Positions 1 through 8,322 of a stretch of 64,000 nucleotides of DNA are shown piece by piece. The position numbers and the translations under genes are program-made. The first letter of the stretch is position 1; every line of letters begins with the position of its first letter. Below the pieces are notes generated by a model. The model was not told the origin of the DNA. It searched no databases and worked only from the letters and a program-made list of their open reading frames with translations. Source of the stretch: Blastococcus sp. VKM Ac-2987 (lineage in GTDB: Bacteria > Actinomycetota > Actinomycetes > Mycobacteriales > Geodermatophilaceae); assembly GCF_026967805.1 (NCBI RefSeq), contig NZ_JAPVBG010000001.1, positions 883,143 through 947,142 on the forward strand, given 5' to 3'.

Positions 1-657
1 CGGGACGAGATCCGGGCGCGGGTGCGGTCGGACCTCGGCATCGGCGCGGACCAGACGGTGGTGCTCTACACCCCCACCTGGCGCGACGACCTGGTGTTCG
101 AGGGCAGCGGCGAGCGGGACTTCGAGTTCCCGATCGACCTCGACGAGTTCAGCGCGCGCCTGGGCGAGGACCACGTGCTGCTGCTGCGGCTGCACAACAT
201 GGTCATGAGCCGGCTGGAGATCACCGACGGCTCGGCGGTCCGGGACGTGTGCAACCACCCCGACATCGCGGACCTCTACCTCGCCGCCGACATGATGGTG
301 ACCGACTACTCGTCGACGATGTTCGACTTCGCGGTCACGGGCAAGCCGCAGCTCTTCTACACCTACGACCTGGACCGGTACCGCGACCAGCTGCGAGGCT
401 TCTACTTCGACCTCGCCGAGGTCGCGCCCGGTCCCCTCGTCGCCACCAGCGCCGAGCTGGTCTCGGCGATCGCCGACATCGACGCGGTCACCGCGGAGCA
501 CGCCGAGCGCTACGCCCGGTTCCGCGAGACCTTCTGCCACCTCGAGGACGGCGCCGCCACGCAGCGCGTCCTCGACCTGATCCTCCCGTCCGCGACCGCG
601 TCCGGGCAGCACACCAGCACGACCACTGAAGGAGATGATGTCCGTGCGGACCGGTGA
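1..657 (+). CDS. CDP-glycerol glycerophosphotransferase family protein, C-terminal part
   Basis: The reading frame is open at the left edge, so only the C-terminal ~218 residues are present. They match the TagB/TagF glycerophosphotransferase family, which polymerises glycerol-phosphate (teichoic-acid-like) chains from CDP-glycerol at the inner face of the membrane. Visible landmarks are VLYTPTWRDD, the LLLRLHN strand, and DLYLAADMMVTDYSSTMFDF followed by GKPQLFYTYDLDRY, the nucleotide-binding half of this GT-B fold. The following nucleotidyltransferase gene overlaps its 3' end by about 20 bases, so the two are co-translated. The natural acceptor in this organism is unknown; a capsule or teichuronic-type polymer is equally possible. 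Confidence 0.88.
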   Translation, partial: RDEIRARVRSDLGIGADQTVVLYTPTWRDDLVFEGSGERDFEFPIDLDEFSARLGEDHVLLLRLHNMVMSRLEITDGSAVRDVCNHPDIADLYLAADMMVTDYSSTMFDFAVTGKPQLFYTYDLDRYRDQLRGFYFDLAEVAPGPLVATSAELVSAIADIDAVTAEHAERYARFRETFCHLEDGAATQRVLDLILPSATASGQHTSTTTEGDDVRADR

Positions 658-1459
658 CCACGTCCTCAACCCCGTTCGTCGGGGTGGCTCCCCCCTGTCG
701 GCCCGCACGACGTCCCGACGGCTGCAGGCGCCCTCGGTGCAGGTCGTCATCCTGGCCGCGGGCATGGGCACCCGGCTCGGCCGGCAGGACCCCAAGCCGC
801 TGACCCGGCTCGACGACGGCCGCAGCATCATGCAGCGGCAGCTCGACGGTCTGCGCACCGTCCTGGGCGCCGACGTGAGCGTGACCGCGGTGGTCGGCTA
901 CCGCAGCAAGCGGATCATGAAGGCCTCCCCCGACCTGCTGTTCACGTACAACCCCGACTTCGCCGTCACGAACACGTCCAAGAGCCTGCTCCGCGGGCTG
1001 CGGACCACCCGCGAGGGCGGGGTGCTCTGGCTCAACGGCGACGTGGTCTTCGACCCGGCGGTGCTCGAGGTCGCCCTCCCGTACATGGCGGCCGACCAGA
1101 GCTTCGTCTGCGTCGACACCAGCACGGTCGCCGAGGAGGAGGTCAAGTACACCCTCGACGGCGACGGCTACATCCGCGAGCTGTCCAAGATCGTCCGCGG
1201 CGGGCTCGGCGAGGCGGTGGGGATCAACTACATCTCCTCGGCCGACAAGGCCACGCTCGTCGAGCACCTCGAGCAGTGCTCGCACGAGGACTACTTCGAG
1301 CGGGGCCTGGAGACGGCGATCGCCGAGCGCGGCCTGCGGGTCCGGCCGGTGGACATCTCCGCCTACGCCGCGGTCGAGGTCGACTTCGAGGGTGACCTCC
1401 AGCGGGCCAACACCCTCTTCGGCACCGAGGCGCCGAACATCGCCGCCGAGGTCGGCTGA
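635..1459 (+). CDS. phosphocholine cytidylyltransferase-like nucleotidyltransferase
   Basis: Predicted NTP-transferase (LicC/MobA-like Rossmann) that activates a phosphorylated small molecule as a CDP or similar derivative for cell-surface polymer decoration. The signature VVILAAGMGTRLG with PKPLTRLDDG lies about 36 residues in, and WLNGDVVFD carries the metal-binding aspartate. The family is annotated as phosphocholine cytidylyltransferase-like in actinobacteria; the true substrate is not shown by the sequence. A clear AAGGAG at 629-634 is only 0-3 bases from the two ATGs (635, 638) but 9 bases from GTG 644, so GTG 644 is probably the real start. The overlap with the preceding glycerophosphotransferase gene suggests one pathway. 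Confidence 0.8.
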   Translation: MMSVRTGDHVLNPVRRGGSPLSARTTSRRLQAPSVQVVILAAGMGTRLGRQDPKPLTRLDDGRSIMQRQLDGLRTVLGADVSVTAVVGYRSKRIMKASPDLLFTYNPDFAVTNTSKSLLRGLRTTREGGVLWLNGDVVFDPAVLEVALPYMAADQSFVCVDTSTVAEEEVKYTLDGDGYIRELSKIVRGGLGEAVGINYISSADKATLVEHLEQCSHEDYFERGLETAIAERGLRVRPVDISAYAAVEVDFEGDLQRANTLFGTEAPNIAAEVG

Positions 1460-1463
1460 CCTC

Positions 1464-1513
1464 CGGGGACCGCCGTCAGGCCACCGGCACCGGCCGGCCG
1501 GCGGCGGTCCCCG
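1464..1513. terminator. bidirectional hairpin between convergent genes
   Basis: A 12-bp perfect inverted repeat (CGGGGACCGCCG at 1464-1475, its complement at 1502-1513) with a 26-base loop lies between two convergent genes. The right arm overlaps the last codons of the minus-strand gene. No T-tract, as is usual in high-GC actinobacteria. Confidence 0.5.
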
Positions 1514-2552
1514 CCGGTGCGGTGTCGGCTTCCCGGAACCGGCGCACCGCCGCGATGCCGCCCACCACCAGCCCGAGACCGAGGGTGGCCAGCAGCCCCA
1601 CCGCGATGCGGGCGGCCGGCTGCGGCCCGGCGGAGAGCACGTTCGCCGACCACAGCACGTCGACGTCGGGCAGCCCCTGCACCAGCAGCAGCCAGCCGGT
1701 GACGACGGCCAGCAACCCGGTCATCGCCCCGCGGCCGCGCAGCGCGGCGCGCACCCCGAGGACGGCGCACAGCAGGGTGGCCGCGGCCGGCAGGAGCGCC
1801 GAGACGACGGCGCCCGCGTGCGAGCCGGTGGTCACCGACGGCGCCGGGGTGGCCAGCGCGTGCCACAGCGCCGCGAGCGCCCCCACGGCGAGCAGCCCGC
1901 CCAGCAGGCGCGAGGTGCGGGCCACGAGCCCGGCGGCCACCGCCGTCAGCAGCACGGCGGTTACCAGCGGCCACACGACCCACGGCGAGGGCGGGGGGCT
2001 CCAGGTCAGCACCCCGGCGACCTCTGCCTCGGTGCTGCCGTGGCGCAGCGGCACGATCCACTCCGACACCACGTGCTCCCGGGTCGGGTCGGCGGCGACC
2101 TGCGGCGGCAGGAGGTCCTGGCTCATCCAGTGGGTGCGGTGGTCGTGCCAGACGTACTCCGGCTCCGTGGAGATCCGCTCCCACCGCGGGGTGGCGTCGG
2201 GGTCGGCGGAGTCGGGCAGCGTCGTCCGCCCGTACCGGTCGAGGTTGATGTACGTCGCCGGGCTGTGCGCGTTGCGCCAGACCCCGTCGGGGCCGATCCG
2301 GAGGTAGGGCTCGTCGGAGTACCCCGGCACCACGACCTCGGTGCCGGACCCGTTGACCAGCTCCAGCTCGTCCCCGAACTGCAGGACGCGCACGGTGATC
2401 CCGGGCAGCTGCGGGGTCACCGCGACCACGCGGCCGTCGAAGTCGCTGCCGGCCGCCTCTCCCCCGACGTGCGCCGAAGCGGGGCCGGCCAGGGCCAGCA
2501 GGGCGAGGACGCCGGCCAGGACGGTCAGGAGCCGGGCCGGCACCCGGCTCAC
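1476..2552 (-). CDS. copper-operon membrane protein of unknown function
   Basis: 358-residue protein with an N-terminal signal peptide ending near GPASAHVGG, an extracytoplasmic domain of about 170 residues (beta-rich, with the histidine-rich stretch YVWHDHRTHWMS), then about five hydrophobic helices. The new N-terminus after cleavage begins close to His, as in CopC and YcnI, so metal binding is plausible but inferred. The GTG start (2550-2552) overlaps the SCO1 stop as GTGA, so it is the last gene of the copper operon. Proteins like this sit beside ycnI and sco1 in other actinobacteria, from recall; no biochemical role is known to me. Confidence 0.75.
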   Translation of the reverse strand: MSRVPARLLTVLAGVLALLALAGPASAHVGGEAAGSDFDGRVVAVTPQLPGITVRVLQFGDELELVNGSGTEVVVPGYSDEPYLRIGPDGVWRNAHSPATYINLDRYGRTTLPDSADPDATPRWERISTEPEYVWHDHRTHWMSQDLLPPQVAADPTREHVVSEWIVPLRHGSTEAEVAGVLTWSPPPSPWVVWPLVTAVLLTAVAAGLVARTSRLLGGLLAVGALAALWHALATPAPSVTTGSHAGAVVSALLPAAATLLCAVLGVRAALRGRGAMTGLLAVVTGWLLLVQGLPDVDVLWSANVLSAGPQPAARIAVGLLATLGLGLVVGGIAAVRRFREADTAPAGTAAGRPVPVA

Positions 2553-3217
2553 GCGCCCGTCACCAGCCGGAGGTCGCCGGCGATGTCCTCGGCCGTGTTC
2601 CCCGCGTCGAAGGCGACCCGCGCCTCGTCGTCGGTTCCGTACAGCAACAGCAACGTCGAGTGCAGCCGGCCCTCGTCCTCGGCCATCTCCACACCGGCCG
2701 AGAGCTGCGCCTGGTCGATCGCGTCCTGGTCGCCGGTGAGGCCGACGAACGAGGTCGCCAGGTCGGCGTCGAACCGGTCCAGGTACTCCCCGAGCACCTC
2801 GGGGGTGTCGGTCGCCGGGTCGGTGGTCACGAAGACCACCTGCATCTGCTCCACCAGGGCCGGGTCGACCCCGCGCAGCGCCACCGCGACGTCGGCCATC
2901 GTGGTCGGGCAGATGTCCGGGCAGTTGGTGTAGCCGAAGAAGAGCAGCGTCGGGCGGCCGGCCGTGGCGGCCCGGAAGTCGTACGGCGCACCCGTCGTGT
3001 CGGTGAGCGTGAACGTCGGCTTGCGGTAGGACTCGGGCAGGTCGATGCCGGCGTACCGGTCCTCGGGGCCCTCGACCACGGCCGGCGCGCCCGCGGAGTG
3101 GTCGTGCGCCTCGGTGCCGCCGTCGGCCGCGCCCCCGCAGCCGGCCAGCAGCAGCCCGGTGGTCAGGAGCAGTGCCGGAACGGCCCGGCGGGGACGGCGG
3201 CGGACGGCTGCGATCAC
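2549..3217 (-). CDS. SCO1/SenC copper chaperone lipoprotein
   Basis: 222-residue thioredoxin-fold lipoprotein that delivers copper to the CuA site of cytochrome c oxidase. A lipobox is visible as LLLAGCGG after a short basic N-terminus, so it is anchored to the outer face of the membrane. The metal-binding motif is FFGYTNCPDICPTT (CxxxC), and the distal histidine ligand is in DEGRLHSTLLLLY, both intact. Residues 40-215 form the SCO domain. It overlaps ycnI upstream by ATGA and the membrane gene downstream by GTGA. The set CopC-CopD, YcnI, SCO1 points to copper import and oxidase maturation rather than efflux. Confidence 0.92.
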   Translation of the reverse strand: MIAAVRRRPRRAVPALLLTTGLLLAGCGGAADGGTEAHDHSAGAPAVVEGPEDRYAGIDLPESYRKPTFTLTDTTGAPYDFRAATAGRPTLLFFGYTNCPDICPTTMADVAVALRGVDPALVEQMQVVFVTTDPATDTPEVLGEYLDRFDADLATSFVGLTGDQDAIDQAQLSAGVEMAEDEGRLHSTLLLLYGTDDEARVAFDAGNTAEDIAGDLRLVTGA

Positions 3218-3960
3218 GAGGACACGGTACGTCGGTGGGCGCGCACGCCGAGGACGACACCGGCGAGCGCCACGAACAGCGCCAGGATCGCGAGGAACAG
3301 CGCGAGGGCGGCCGGGCCGGCGGTGTGCTCGCCGGCGTCGGCGGTGTCCGCGGCGGCCGCGGTCTCCTCCGTGCCGGCGTCGTCGCCGGCCTGCCCGGCT
3401 CCCAGGGCCAGCACCGGGGCGGGCCGCTCGGGCTCGTCCTGCCCGGCGACGGTCGGCTCGATCCAGGCCGCTTCGCTACCGTCGCTGTAACTCTGGATCG
3501 CCGGGAAGCTCAGCTGCTCGCCGTCCAGGAAGGGCCCGCCGGAGAGCGCGAACTCCTGGAACTGGCCGGGTGCGATGCCGCCGCCCTCGTCGGCGCGGTA
3601 CTCCACCACCGAGACGTAGGAGCTGATCTCCTGCCCGTGCACCTCGACCGGCTCGGCCAGGTCGGCGGTCGTGGTGGTCACCGTCCAGCCGGGCAGCGGC
3701 TGGGCCCGCAGCGAGCCCATGGCGGACTCCTCTGGGATCTGGATGCGCAGCGCGACCGTGCTGGCGGTGTCGCTCTCGTTGGGCACGCGGAAGGTGAGCT
3801 TGCCGTAGCCGCCGGGCGCGGCGTCGCCGGAGGAGACGGTGACGTGCGCGGCGGCGGACGTGGCGAACGCCACGGCGGCCGCGCCGGCCACCAGGGCGGC
3901 GACCAGCAGCACGGCCAGCCGGTGCAGCGGGCGGGTCGGGGACATCGAACTCCTGTTCAT
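3214..3960 (-). CDS. ycnI: YcnI family copper-binding protein (DUF1775)
   Basis: 248 residues: signal peptide ending TSAAA, then a DUF1775 beta-sandwich beginning with His (HVTVSSGDAAPGG), and a C-terminal transmembrane helix (LALFLAILALFVALAGVVLG) with a basic tail. In YcnI the N-terminal histidine binds Cu(II) together with a downstream tryptophan; EAAWIEP holds a candidate Trp. It is anchored outside the membrane and likely shuttles copper. It follows the CopC-CopD gene after 24 bases and overlaps sco1 by 4 bases. Confidence 0.9.
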   Translation of the reverse strand: MNRSSMSPTRPLHRLAVLLVAALVAGAAAVAFATSAAAHVTVSSGDAAPGGYGKLTFRVPNESDTASTVALRIQIPEESAMGSLRAQPLPGWTVTTTTADLAEPVEVHGQEISSYVSVVEYRADEGGGIAPGQFQEFALSGGPFLDGEQLSFPAIQSYSDGSEAAWIEPTVAGQDEPERPAPVLALGAGQAGDDAGTEETAAAADTADAGEHTAGPAALALFLAILALFVALAGVVLGVRAHRRTVSS

Positions 3961-3984
3961 CGGGAGGTGGAGCGGTCAGGGGCG

Positions 3985-5766
3985 TCAGCGCACCGGGAAG
4001 TCGGTGGCGGCGCTGAGCGCGGTGAACTCGTCGAGCCGGACGGTGACGGTGAGGGTCCAGGTGCCGGCTCCGGGGATGGCCATCCCGTCGCCCACGAAGT
4101 GGCCGGGCCCGGCCGGGGCGAGGTCGACGTCGAGCGGGCCGATCTCCTGGCTCCGCTCGGTGAGCGTCACCCGGATCTCGGCCGGCTGGGTGAGCCGACC
4201 GGCGTCGTCGAAGAGGTAGACGTGCAACGCGTTCTCGCCGGGGCGCGCGGGGTCGACCGACACCTGCACGCTGCCCGACGCCGCGCCTGCGCCGCCCTGC
4301 AGCGGCAGCACGGTCTCCACCGGCTGGGCCAGCGCCGTGCGCGCGGGCGGTGTGGCGACCAGCACCGCCGACAGCGCCAGCACGACCGCGGCCACGCCGG
4401 CCTCGAGCAGCACCGAGCGGCGCAGCGAGGGCAGGTGGTCGATGGCGTTCTCGGCCTGCGCGCGGTCCCGCTCCGCGGCGGCGGCGATCTCCTCGGGCGC
4501 GGCCCCACCGCGGGTGGTCCCGGCGGTGGCGGCGGCGAAGGCCTGCGCGGTGACCGTGCGGCGCCGCCGGGGCCGGCGGACGCCCAGGCGCTGCTGCACC
4601 CACACCCGCGACACCCCGGCCGCGGCCAGGAGGAGCACCACGAGCAGCAGCTTGACCGCGAGCAGCTGCCCGTACGTCGTCTGCACCAGGGCGGTCGGGG
4701 AACCGACCTCCCGCACCGACTGGACGATGCCCGACACCACCAGCGCCACCACCGAGCCGAAGGCCAGCCGGGAGAACGCGGGCAGGACGGCGGCCACCTC
4801 GCCGGGCGCCGTCCCCGGCCGCACCACCGCGGCCAGCAGCCCGGCGAGCCCGCCCAGCCAGATCGCCATCGCCCCCACGTGCACGGCGGCGACCAGGACG
4901 GCCGGCACCGGCCACGGTCCGGCCACCGGGTGGCCGACCGCGGCGGTCGCGAGCACCAGACCACCCCCGAGGACGGCGGCCGCGGCGGTCCAGGCGGCGG
5001 ACGTGGGGCCACGCCAGATGCGGCGCAGCACCACCAGCAGGGCCAGGGCCAGGGCCACCCGGGCCAGCGCCGCCCAGCCGACCCCCGAGCGCGCCGTGGC
5101 GCCGAGCAGCGCCGGGTCGGCGATCGCACCGAGCCCGGTCCCGGCGGCGTACGGGCCCTGCAGCAGGAAGGTCGCCAGCGCGGAGCCGGCGACCGCGACG
5201 GCGCCGCCGGCGGCCATCCGCCGCAGCCGGTCCGGACCGCGGCCGGCCGGCCGGCAGGTGAGGACGAGCGCCGGGACGCCGAGGGCGAGGGCGAGCCCCG
5301 CGTACCCGACCCAGCGCGCGACCGGCAGCAGCACCCCGACGACGGGGTCGGTGCTGCCCGCCTGGTCCTGCGCGGCGGCGGTCAGCAGCTCGCCGTCGCC
5401 GACGGCGAAGGAGAAGGCCCCGGAGACGGGGTGCGAGTCGGCGGAGATCACCCGGTAGGTGACGAGGTACCCGCCGTCGGGCAGGTCGCTGCGCAGCGGG
5501 ATGGTGACCTCGTCGCCGTCGACCGAGGCGGACCCGGTGTCGACCCGCTGCTGGTCGGCGCCGAGCACCCGCGCGTACCCGGCGCCCAGCGCGACGCCCT
5601 CGCTGAAGCGCAGCGTCACCTCCCCGGGTGCGGCGTCCACGCGGGCGCCCTCGCCGGGCTCGGTGGCGACCAGCGTGGCGTGCGCGGCGGCCGGGCCCGC
5701 CGTCCCGATCCCGGCCCCCAGCCAGCCGGCGACCAGCAGGAGGAGCAGCAGCGCCGAGCGCCTCAC
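3985..5766 (-). CDS. CopC-CopD fusion copper transport protein
   Basis: 593-residue fusion. After a signal peptide the CopC domain starts with AHATLVATEPGEGARV, placing a Cu(II)-binding His at the mature N-terminus, and contains DSHPVSGAFSFAVG with a second ligand. It is followed by a CopD membrane domain of about eight helices (from LLPVARWVGYAG to about residue 460), a basic cytoplasmic loop, one more helix, and a C-terminal extracytoplasmic domain of the YtkA type (VETVLPLQ to the end). Such fusions import copper for oxidases. The GTG start (5764-5766) overlaps the anti-sigma gene stop, so translation is coupled. Confidence 0.9.
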   Translation of the reverse strand: MRRSALLLLLLVAGWLGAGIGTAGPAAAHATLVATEPGEGARVDAAPGEVTLRFSEGVALGAGYARVLGADQQRVDTGSASVDGDEVTIPLRSDLPDGGYLVTYRVISADSHPVSGAFSFAVGDGELLTAAAQDQAGSTDPVVGVLLPVARWVGYAGLALALGVPALVLTCRPAGRGPDRLRRMAAGGAVAVAGSALATFLLQGPYAAGTGLGAIADPALLGATARSGVGWAALARVALALALLVVLRRIWRGPTSAAWTAAAAVLGGGLVLATAAVGHPVAGPWPVPAVLVAAVHVGAMAIWLGGLAGLLAAVVRPGTAPGEVAAVLPAFSRLAFGSVVALVVSGIVQSVREVGSPTALVQTTYGQLLAVKLLLVVLLLAAAGVSRVWVQQRLGVRRPRRRRTVTAQAFAAATAGTTRGGAAPEEIAAAAERDRAQAENAIDHLPSLRRSVLLEAGVAAVVLALSAVLVATPPARTALAQPVETVLPLQGGAGAASGSVQVSVDPARPGENALHVYLFDDAGRLTQPAEIRVTLTERSQEIGPLDVDLAPAGPGHFVGDGMAIPGAGTWTLTVTVRLDEFTALSAATDFPVR

Positions 5767-6407
5767 GCGGCCACCCGCCGGTCGCCCACCGCGGGGAGCG
5801 GACGGCCCCGGCGGCCGCGCCACGCCAGCGTGGCGACGAGCACGACGCCCGCCACGAGGAGCAGGTGGGCCAGCGCCCGGTCGGCGTGCACGTGGCCGGC
5901 CTGCAGGTCGGCGACCGTCACCGGCAGCAGCAGCGCGGTGAAGGAGCCGAGGAACGGCAGCGCACCCGCGGCCAGCCGCGGGCCCGCGGCGACGGCGAGG
6001 AACGCCGCGGCCACCGCCAGGTTCCAGGCGCCGCTCTCCCGCGCCATGTGCACCGGGGCGCTCATGGCGCCGGCACCGGAGACCAGCACCGGCCAGGACA
6101 GGGCCGCCTGCGCGACGCCGACCGCGAGCAGCACCAGCCGGAGCGCGGTGTCCGCCAGCCGGGCGCGGGCGGCAGACCGGGCCCCGGGCAGCTCGCGGGG
6201 CAGGGCTCCGAGGATGGCGACGGTGAGGTCGGGCACCGGCGGGGCGGGGGCCAGCCGCGCGCGGCGGGTCACCCGCTCCGCGGCGGCCGCCCAAGCGGTG
6301 CACCCCGGGCACGCCGCCAGGTGCCGGTCGAGCTCGTCCGCAGGCACCCCCGACGGCTCGCCGTCCAGGCGCGCGGAGAGCGCTTCGCGGCAGGTGTGGC
6401 AGGACAT
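5763..6407 (-). CDS. zinc-finger anti-sigma factor with membrane domain
   Basis: 214 residues. The N-terminal cytoplasmic part has the zinc-binding anti-sigma (zf-HC2/ZAS) pattern: Cys at positions 3 and 6, and HLAACPGC (HxxxCxxC) near residue 29. Four to six hydrophobic helices follow. It should hold the divergently encoded ECF sigma factor at the membrane until a signal, presumably copper or redox related, releases it; the signal is inferred only from the operon it leads. It is the first gene of the copper operon and is divergent from the sigma gene with 74 bases between starts. Confidence 0.85.
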   Translation of the reverse strand: MSCHTCREALSARLDGEPSGVPADELDRHLAACPGCTAWAAAAERVTRRARLAPAPPVPDLTVAILGALPRELPGARSAARARLADTALRLVLLAVGVAQAALSWPVLVSGAGAMSAPVHMARESGAWNLAVAAAFLAVAAGPRLAAGALPFLGSFTALLLPVTVADLQAGHVHADRALAHLLLVAGVVLVATLAWRGRRGRPLPAVGDRRVAA

Positions 6408-6481
6408 GGTTGATTAGTCGCCGCCGGACGCCGTCCGGTTCCCGGCTCCCCCGGTGACCTGCGTGACACCCTGACGAGGAC

Positions 6482-7045
6482 ATGGACGACCTGGCCCGCA
6501 CCGCCGCGGACGCCGCCGACGGCGATCCGCTCGCCGCGGCCACCCTCGTCCGGGAGACGCAGTCCGACGTCTGGCGGCTGTGCGCCGCGCTCGGCGACCG
6601 CGAGTCCGCCGACGACCTCACCCAGGAGACCTACCTCCGGGCCTTCGGCTCCCTGCACCGGTTCGAGGGCCGGTCCTCCGTGCGCACCTGGCTGCTGGCC
6701 ATCGCCCGCCGCGTCTGCGCCGACTCGCTGCGCTCCCGCCGCCGGCGCCGGCTGTCGCTGGTCCGCGAGACGACCGACCTGGAGCTGCTGGCCGCGCCCG
6801 GCCCCGGGGACACCGTGGCCGAGGGCGCCGCGGTCAGCGACCTGCTGGGCCGGCTGGCGGCCGACCGGCGGGAGGCCTTCGTGCTGACCCAGCTGCTGGG
6901 GCTGTCCTACGCCGAGGCGGCGGAGGTGGCGGGCTGCCCCGTCGGCACCATCCGGTCGCGGGTGGCGCGGGCACGCGCCGACCTGGTGGCGTCCCTCGGC
7001 AGCGGTGTCGCGGACGGCGGACGGGGCGATGCCGCGCACAGCTGA
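6482..7045 (+). CDS. ECF RNA polymerase sigma factor
   Basis: 187-residue group 4 sigma factor. Region 2 is seen in ADDLTQETYLRAFGSLHRFEGRS (quoted in part: DDLTQETYLRAF) and WLLAIARRVCADSLR; region 4 in LTQLLGLSYAEAAEVAGCP and GTIRSRVARAR. It is divergent from a zinc-finger anti-sigma gene that leads a copper operon, so it most likely drives that operon and itself. The Mycobacterium SigC branch has been linked to copper; whether this is an orthologue cannot be decided by eye. Start chosen as the only ATG in the right place, although the purine-rich GAGGA is just one base upstream. Confidence 0.9.
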   Translation: MDDLARTAADAADGDPLAAATLVRETQSDVWRLCAALGDRESADDLTQETYLRAFGSLHRFEGRSSVRTWLLAIARRVCADSLRSRRRRRLSLVRETTDLELLAAPGPGDTVAEGAAVSDLLGRLAADRREAFVLTQLLGLSYAEAAEVAGCPVGTIRSRVARARADLVASLGSGVADGGRGDAAHS

Positions 7046-7117
7046 CCGGCTCCAGGGTCGCCCGCGGGGGCCGGTCCGGGTGCGCCGCCGGTGGTCCGTC
7101 CCACCTGGTGGACCGAA

Positions 7118-7148
7118 TTGACGCCTAAGTGCATCGATCTGGTAGACA
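7118..7148 (+). promoter_or_regulatory. promoter for a leaderless leader-peptide transcript
   Basis: TTGACG at 7118-7123 and TAGACA at 7143-7148 form -35 and -10 elements with a 19-base spacer. The -10 ends seven bases before the GTG of the leader peptide at 7156, so transcription should begin at or next to that GTG. A short palindrome CCACCTGGTGG lies at 7101-7111 just upstream and could be an operator. Confidence 0.55.
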
Positions 7149-7155
7149 TATCGCC

Positions 7156-7242
7156 GTGACACGGTCGACGGCGCTCCTCCTCGTGAGCCGCCTGCACGTC
7201 GACCTGCTGCGCGTCTGCACCGCCGCCTGTCCGGGGTCCTGA
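7156..7242 (+). CDS. cysteine-containing leader peptide (attenuator-type)
   Basis: A 28-codon ORF beginning GTG with no ribosome-binding site, so probably translated as a leaderless mRNA. The sequence contains SRLHVDLLRVCTAACPGS, matching the SRxHVDLxRVxSAxC pattern of the small putative leader peptides found ahead of sulfur-metabolism genes in actinobacteria. Cysteine codons at positions 21 and 25 near the end would stall ribosomes when charged tRNA-Cys is low. In mycobacteria similar cysteine-rich leaderless uORFs attenuate downstream genes. The next gene, a TauE/SafE-type sulfite/sulfonate exporter, begins 83 bases downstream. Confidence 0.8.
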   Translation: MTRSTALLLVSRLHVDLLRVCTAACPGS

Positions 7243-7325
7243 TCCGCCGCGCCACCTCGTGGCGCCGTTCGAACCCCCAGCCAGGCCGCTCGCCGCGGCA
7301 TCCGTGAGACCGGAGCCCCTTCCCC

Positions 7326-8306
7326 GTGAAGACCTTGATCCTGCTCGCCCTCGCCGGCCTGGGCGCCCAGCTCGTCGACGGCAGCCTCGGCATGGCCTAC
7401 GGCGTCACCTCGACGACGCTCCTGCTGGCGATCGGCACCAACCCGGCGGCGGCCTCGGCCACCATCCACCTCGCCGAGATCGGGACCACGCTGGCGTCCG
7501 GGCTCTCGCACTGGAAGTTCGGCAACGTCGACTGGAAGGTCGTCGCCAAGGTCGGCGTGCCGGGAGCGGTCGGCGCGTTCGCCGGCGCGCACTTCCTGTC
7601 CAGCCTCTCGACCGCGGTCGCCGCCCCGGTCATGTCGCTGATCCTGGTCTCGCTGGGCGTCTACATCCTGGTGCGCTTCACCCTCCGGGGCATCGACCGG
7701 CGCAACCTCGGCAAGCCCGTCCGCGCCCGCTTCCTGGGCCCGCTCGGCCTGGTGGCCGGCTTCGTCGACGCCACCGGCGGCGGCGGGTGGGGCCCGGTCG
7801 GCACGCCCGCGCTGCTGGCCAGCGGCCGGATGGAGCCGCGCAAGGTCATCGGCTCGATCGACACCTCGGAGTTCCTGGTCGCGCTGGCCGCCAGCGCGGG
7901 CTTCCTGGTGGCGCTCGGCTCGCAGGGCATCGACATGCTGTGGGTGGCCGGGCTGCTCGCCGGTGGCCTGGTCGCCGCCCCGATCGCCGCCTGGCTGGTC
8001 CGGCACATCCCGCCGCGGCTGCTGGGCTCCCTGGTGGGCGGCATGATCGTGCTCACCAACGTCCGCACGCTGCTGCGCAGCGACTGGGTCGACGCCGGCG
8101 TCGCCACCAGCACCGTCGTCTACGCGGTGCTCGCCGCGATCTGGGTGGCGGCCGTCGTCCACTCCTACCGCCAGTACCGCAAGGACAAGGCGGTGGAGTC
8201 CGCCGACGCCGTGGCGGAGGTCGCCGAGCGCAACGTGGTCGCCGACGTGACCCTCACCGAGGACGAGCCGGTCGGCGCCGGCCGGCCCAGCGCCCCGCGC
8301 GACTGA
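7326..8306 (+). CDS. TauE/SafE family sulfite/organosulfonate exporter
   Basis: 326-residue integral membrane protein of the TauE/SafE (DUF81) family with about eight hydrophobic helices. The two-fold repeat is visible as DGSLGMAYGVTSTTLLLAIG near the N-terminus and VDATGGGGWGPVGTPALLASG in the middle. Members export sulfite, sulfoacetate or similar sulfur anions; the exact substrate is unknown here. GTG start at 7326 has GGAG 10 bases upstream. The preceding cysteine leader peptide argues that expression responds to cysteine or sulfur supply. A hydrophilic tail of about 45 residues follows the last helix. Confidence 0.88.
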   Translation: MKTLILLALAGLGAQLVDGSLGMAYGVTSTTLLLAIGTNPAAASATIHLAEIGTTLASGLSHWKFGNVDWKVVAKVGVPGAVGAFAGAHFLSSLSTAVAAPVMSLILVSLGVYILVRFTLRGIDRRNLGKPVRARFLGPLGLVAGFVDATGGGGWGPVGTPALLASGRMEPRKVIGSIDTSEFLVALAASAGFLVALGSQGIDMLWVAGLLAGGLVAAPIAAWLVRHIPPRLLGSLVGGMIVLTNVRTLLRSDWVDAGVATSTVVYAVLAAIWVAAVVHSYRQYRKDKAVESADAVAEVAERNVVADVTLTEDEPVGAGRPSAPRD

Positions 8307-8322
8307 TCCCCCGGCGCCGGGG

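Noticed and set aside
3172-6417. Very long plus-strand open frame (over 1000 codons) opposite the copper operon
   Set aside because: Gly/Arg/His-rich composition typical of the antisense of GC-rich genes; the minus strand encodes five clear proteins.
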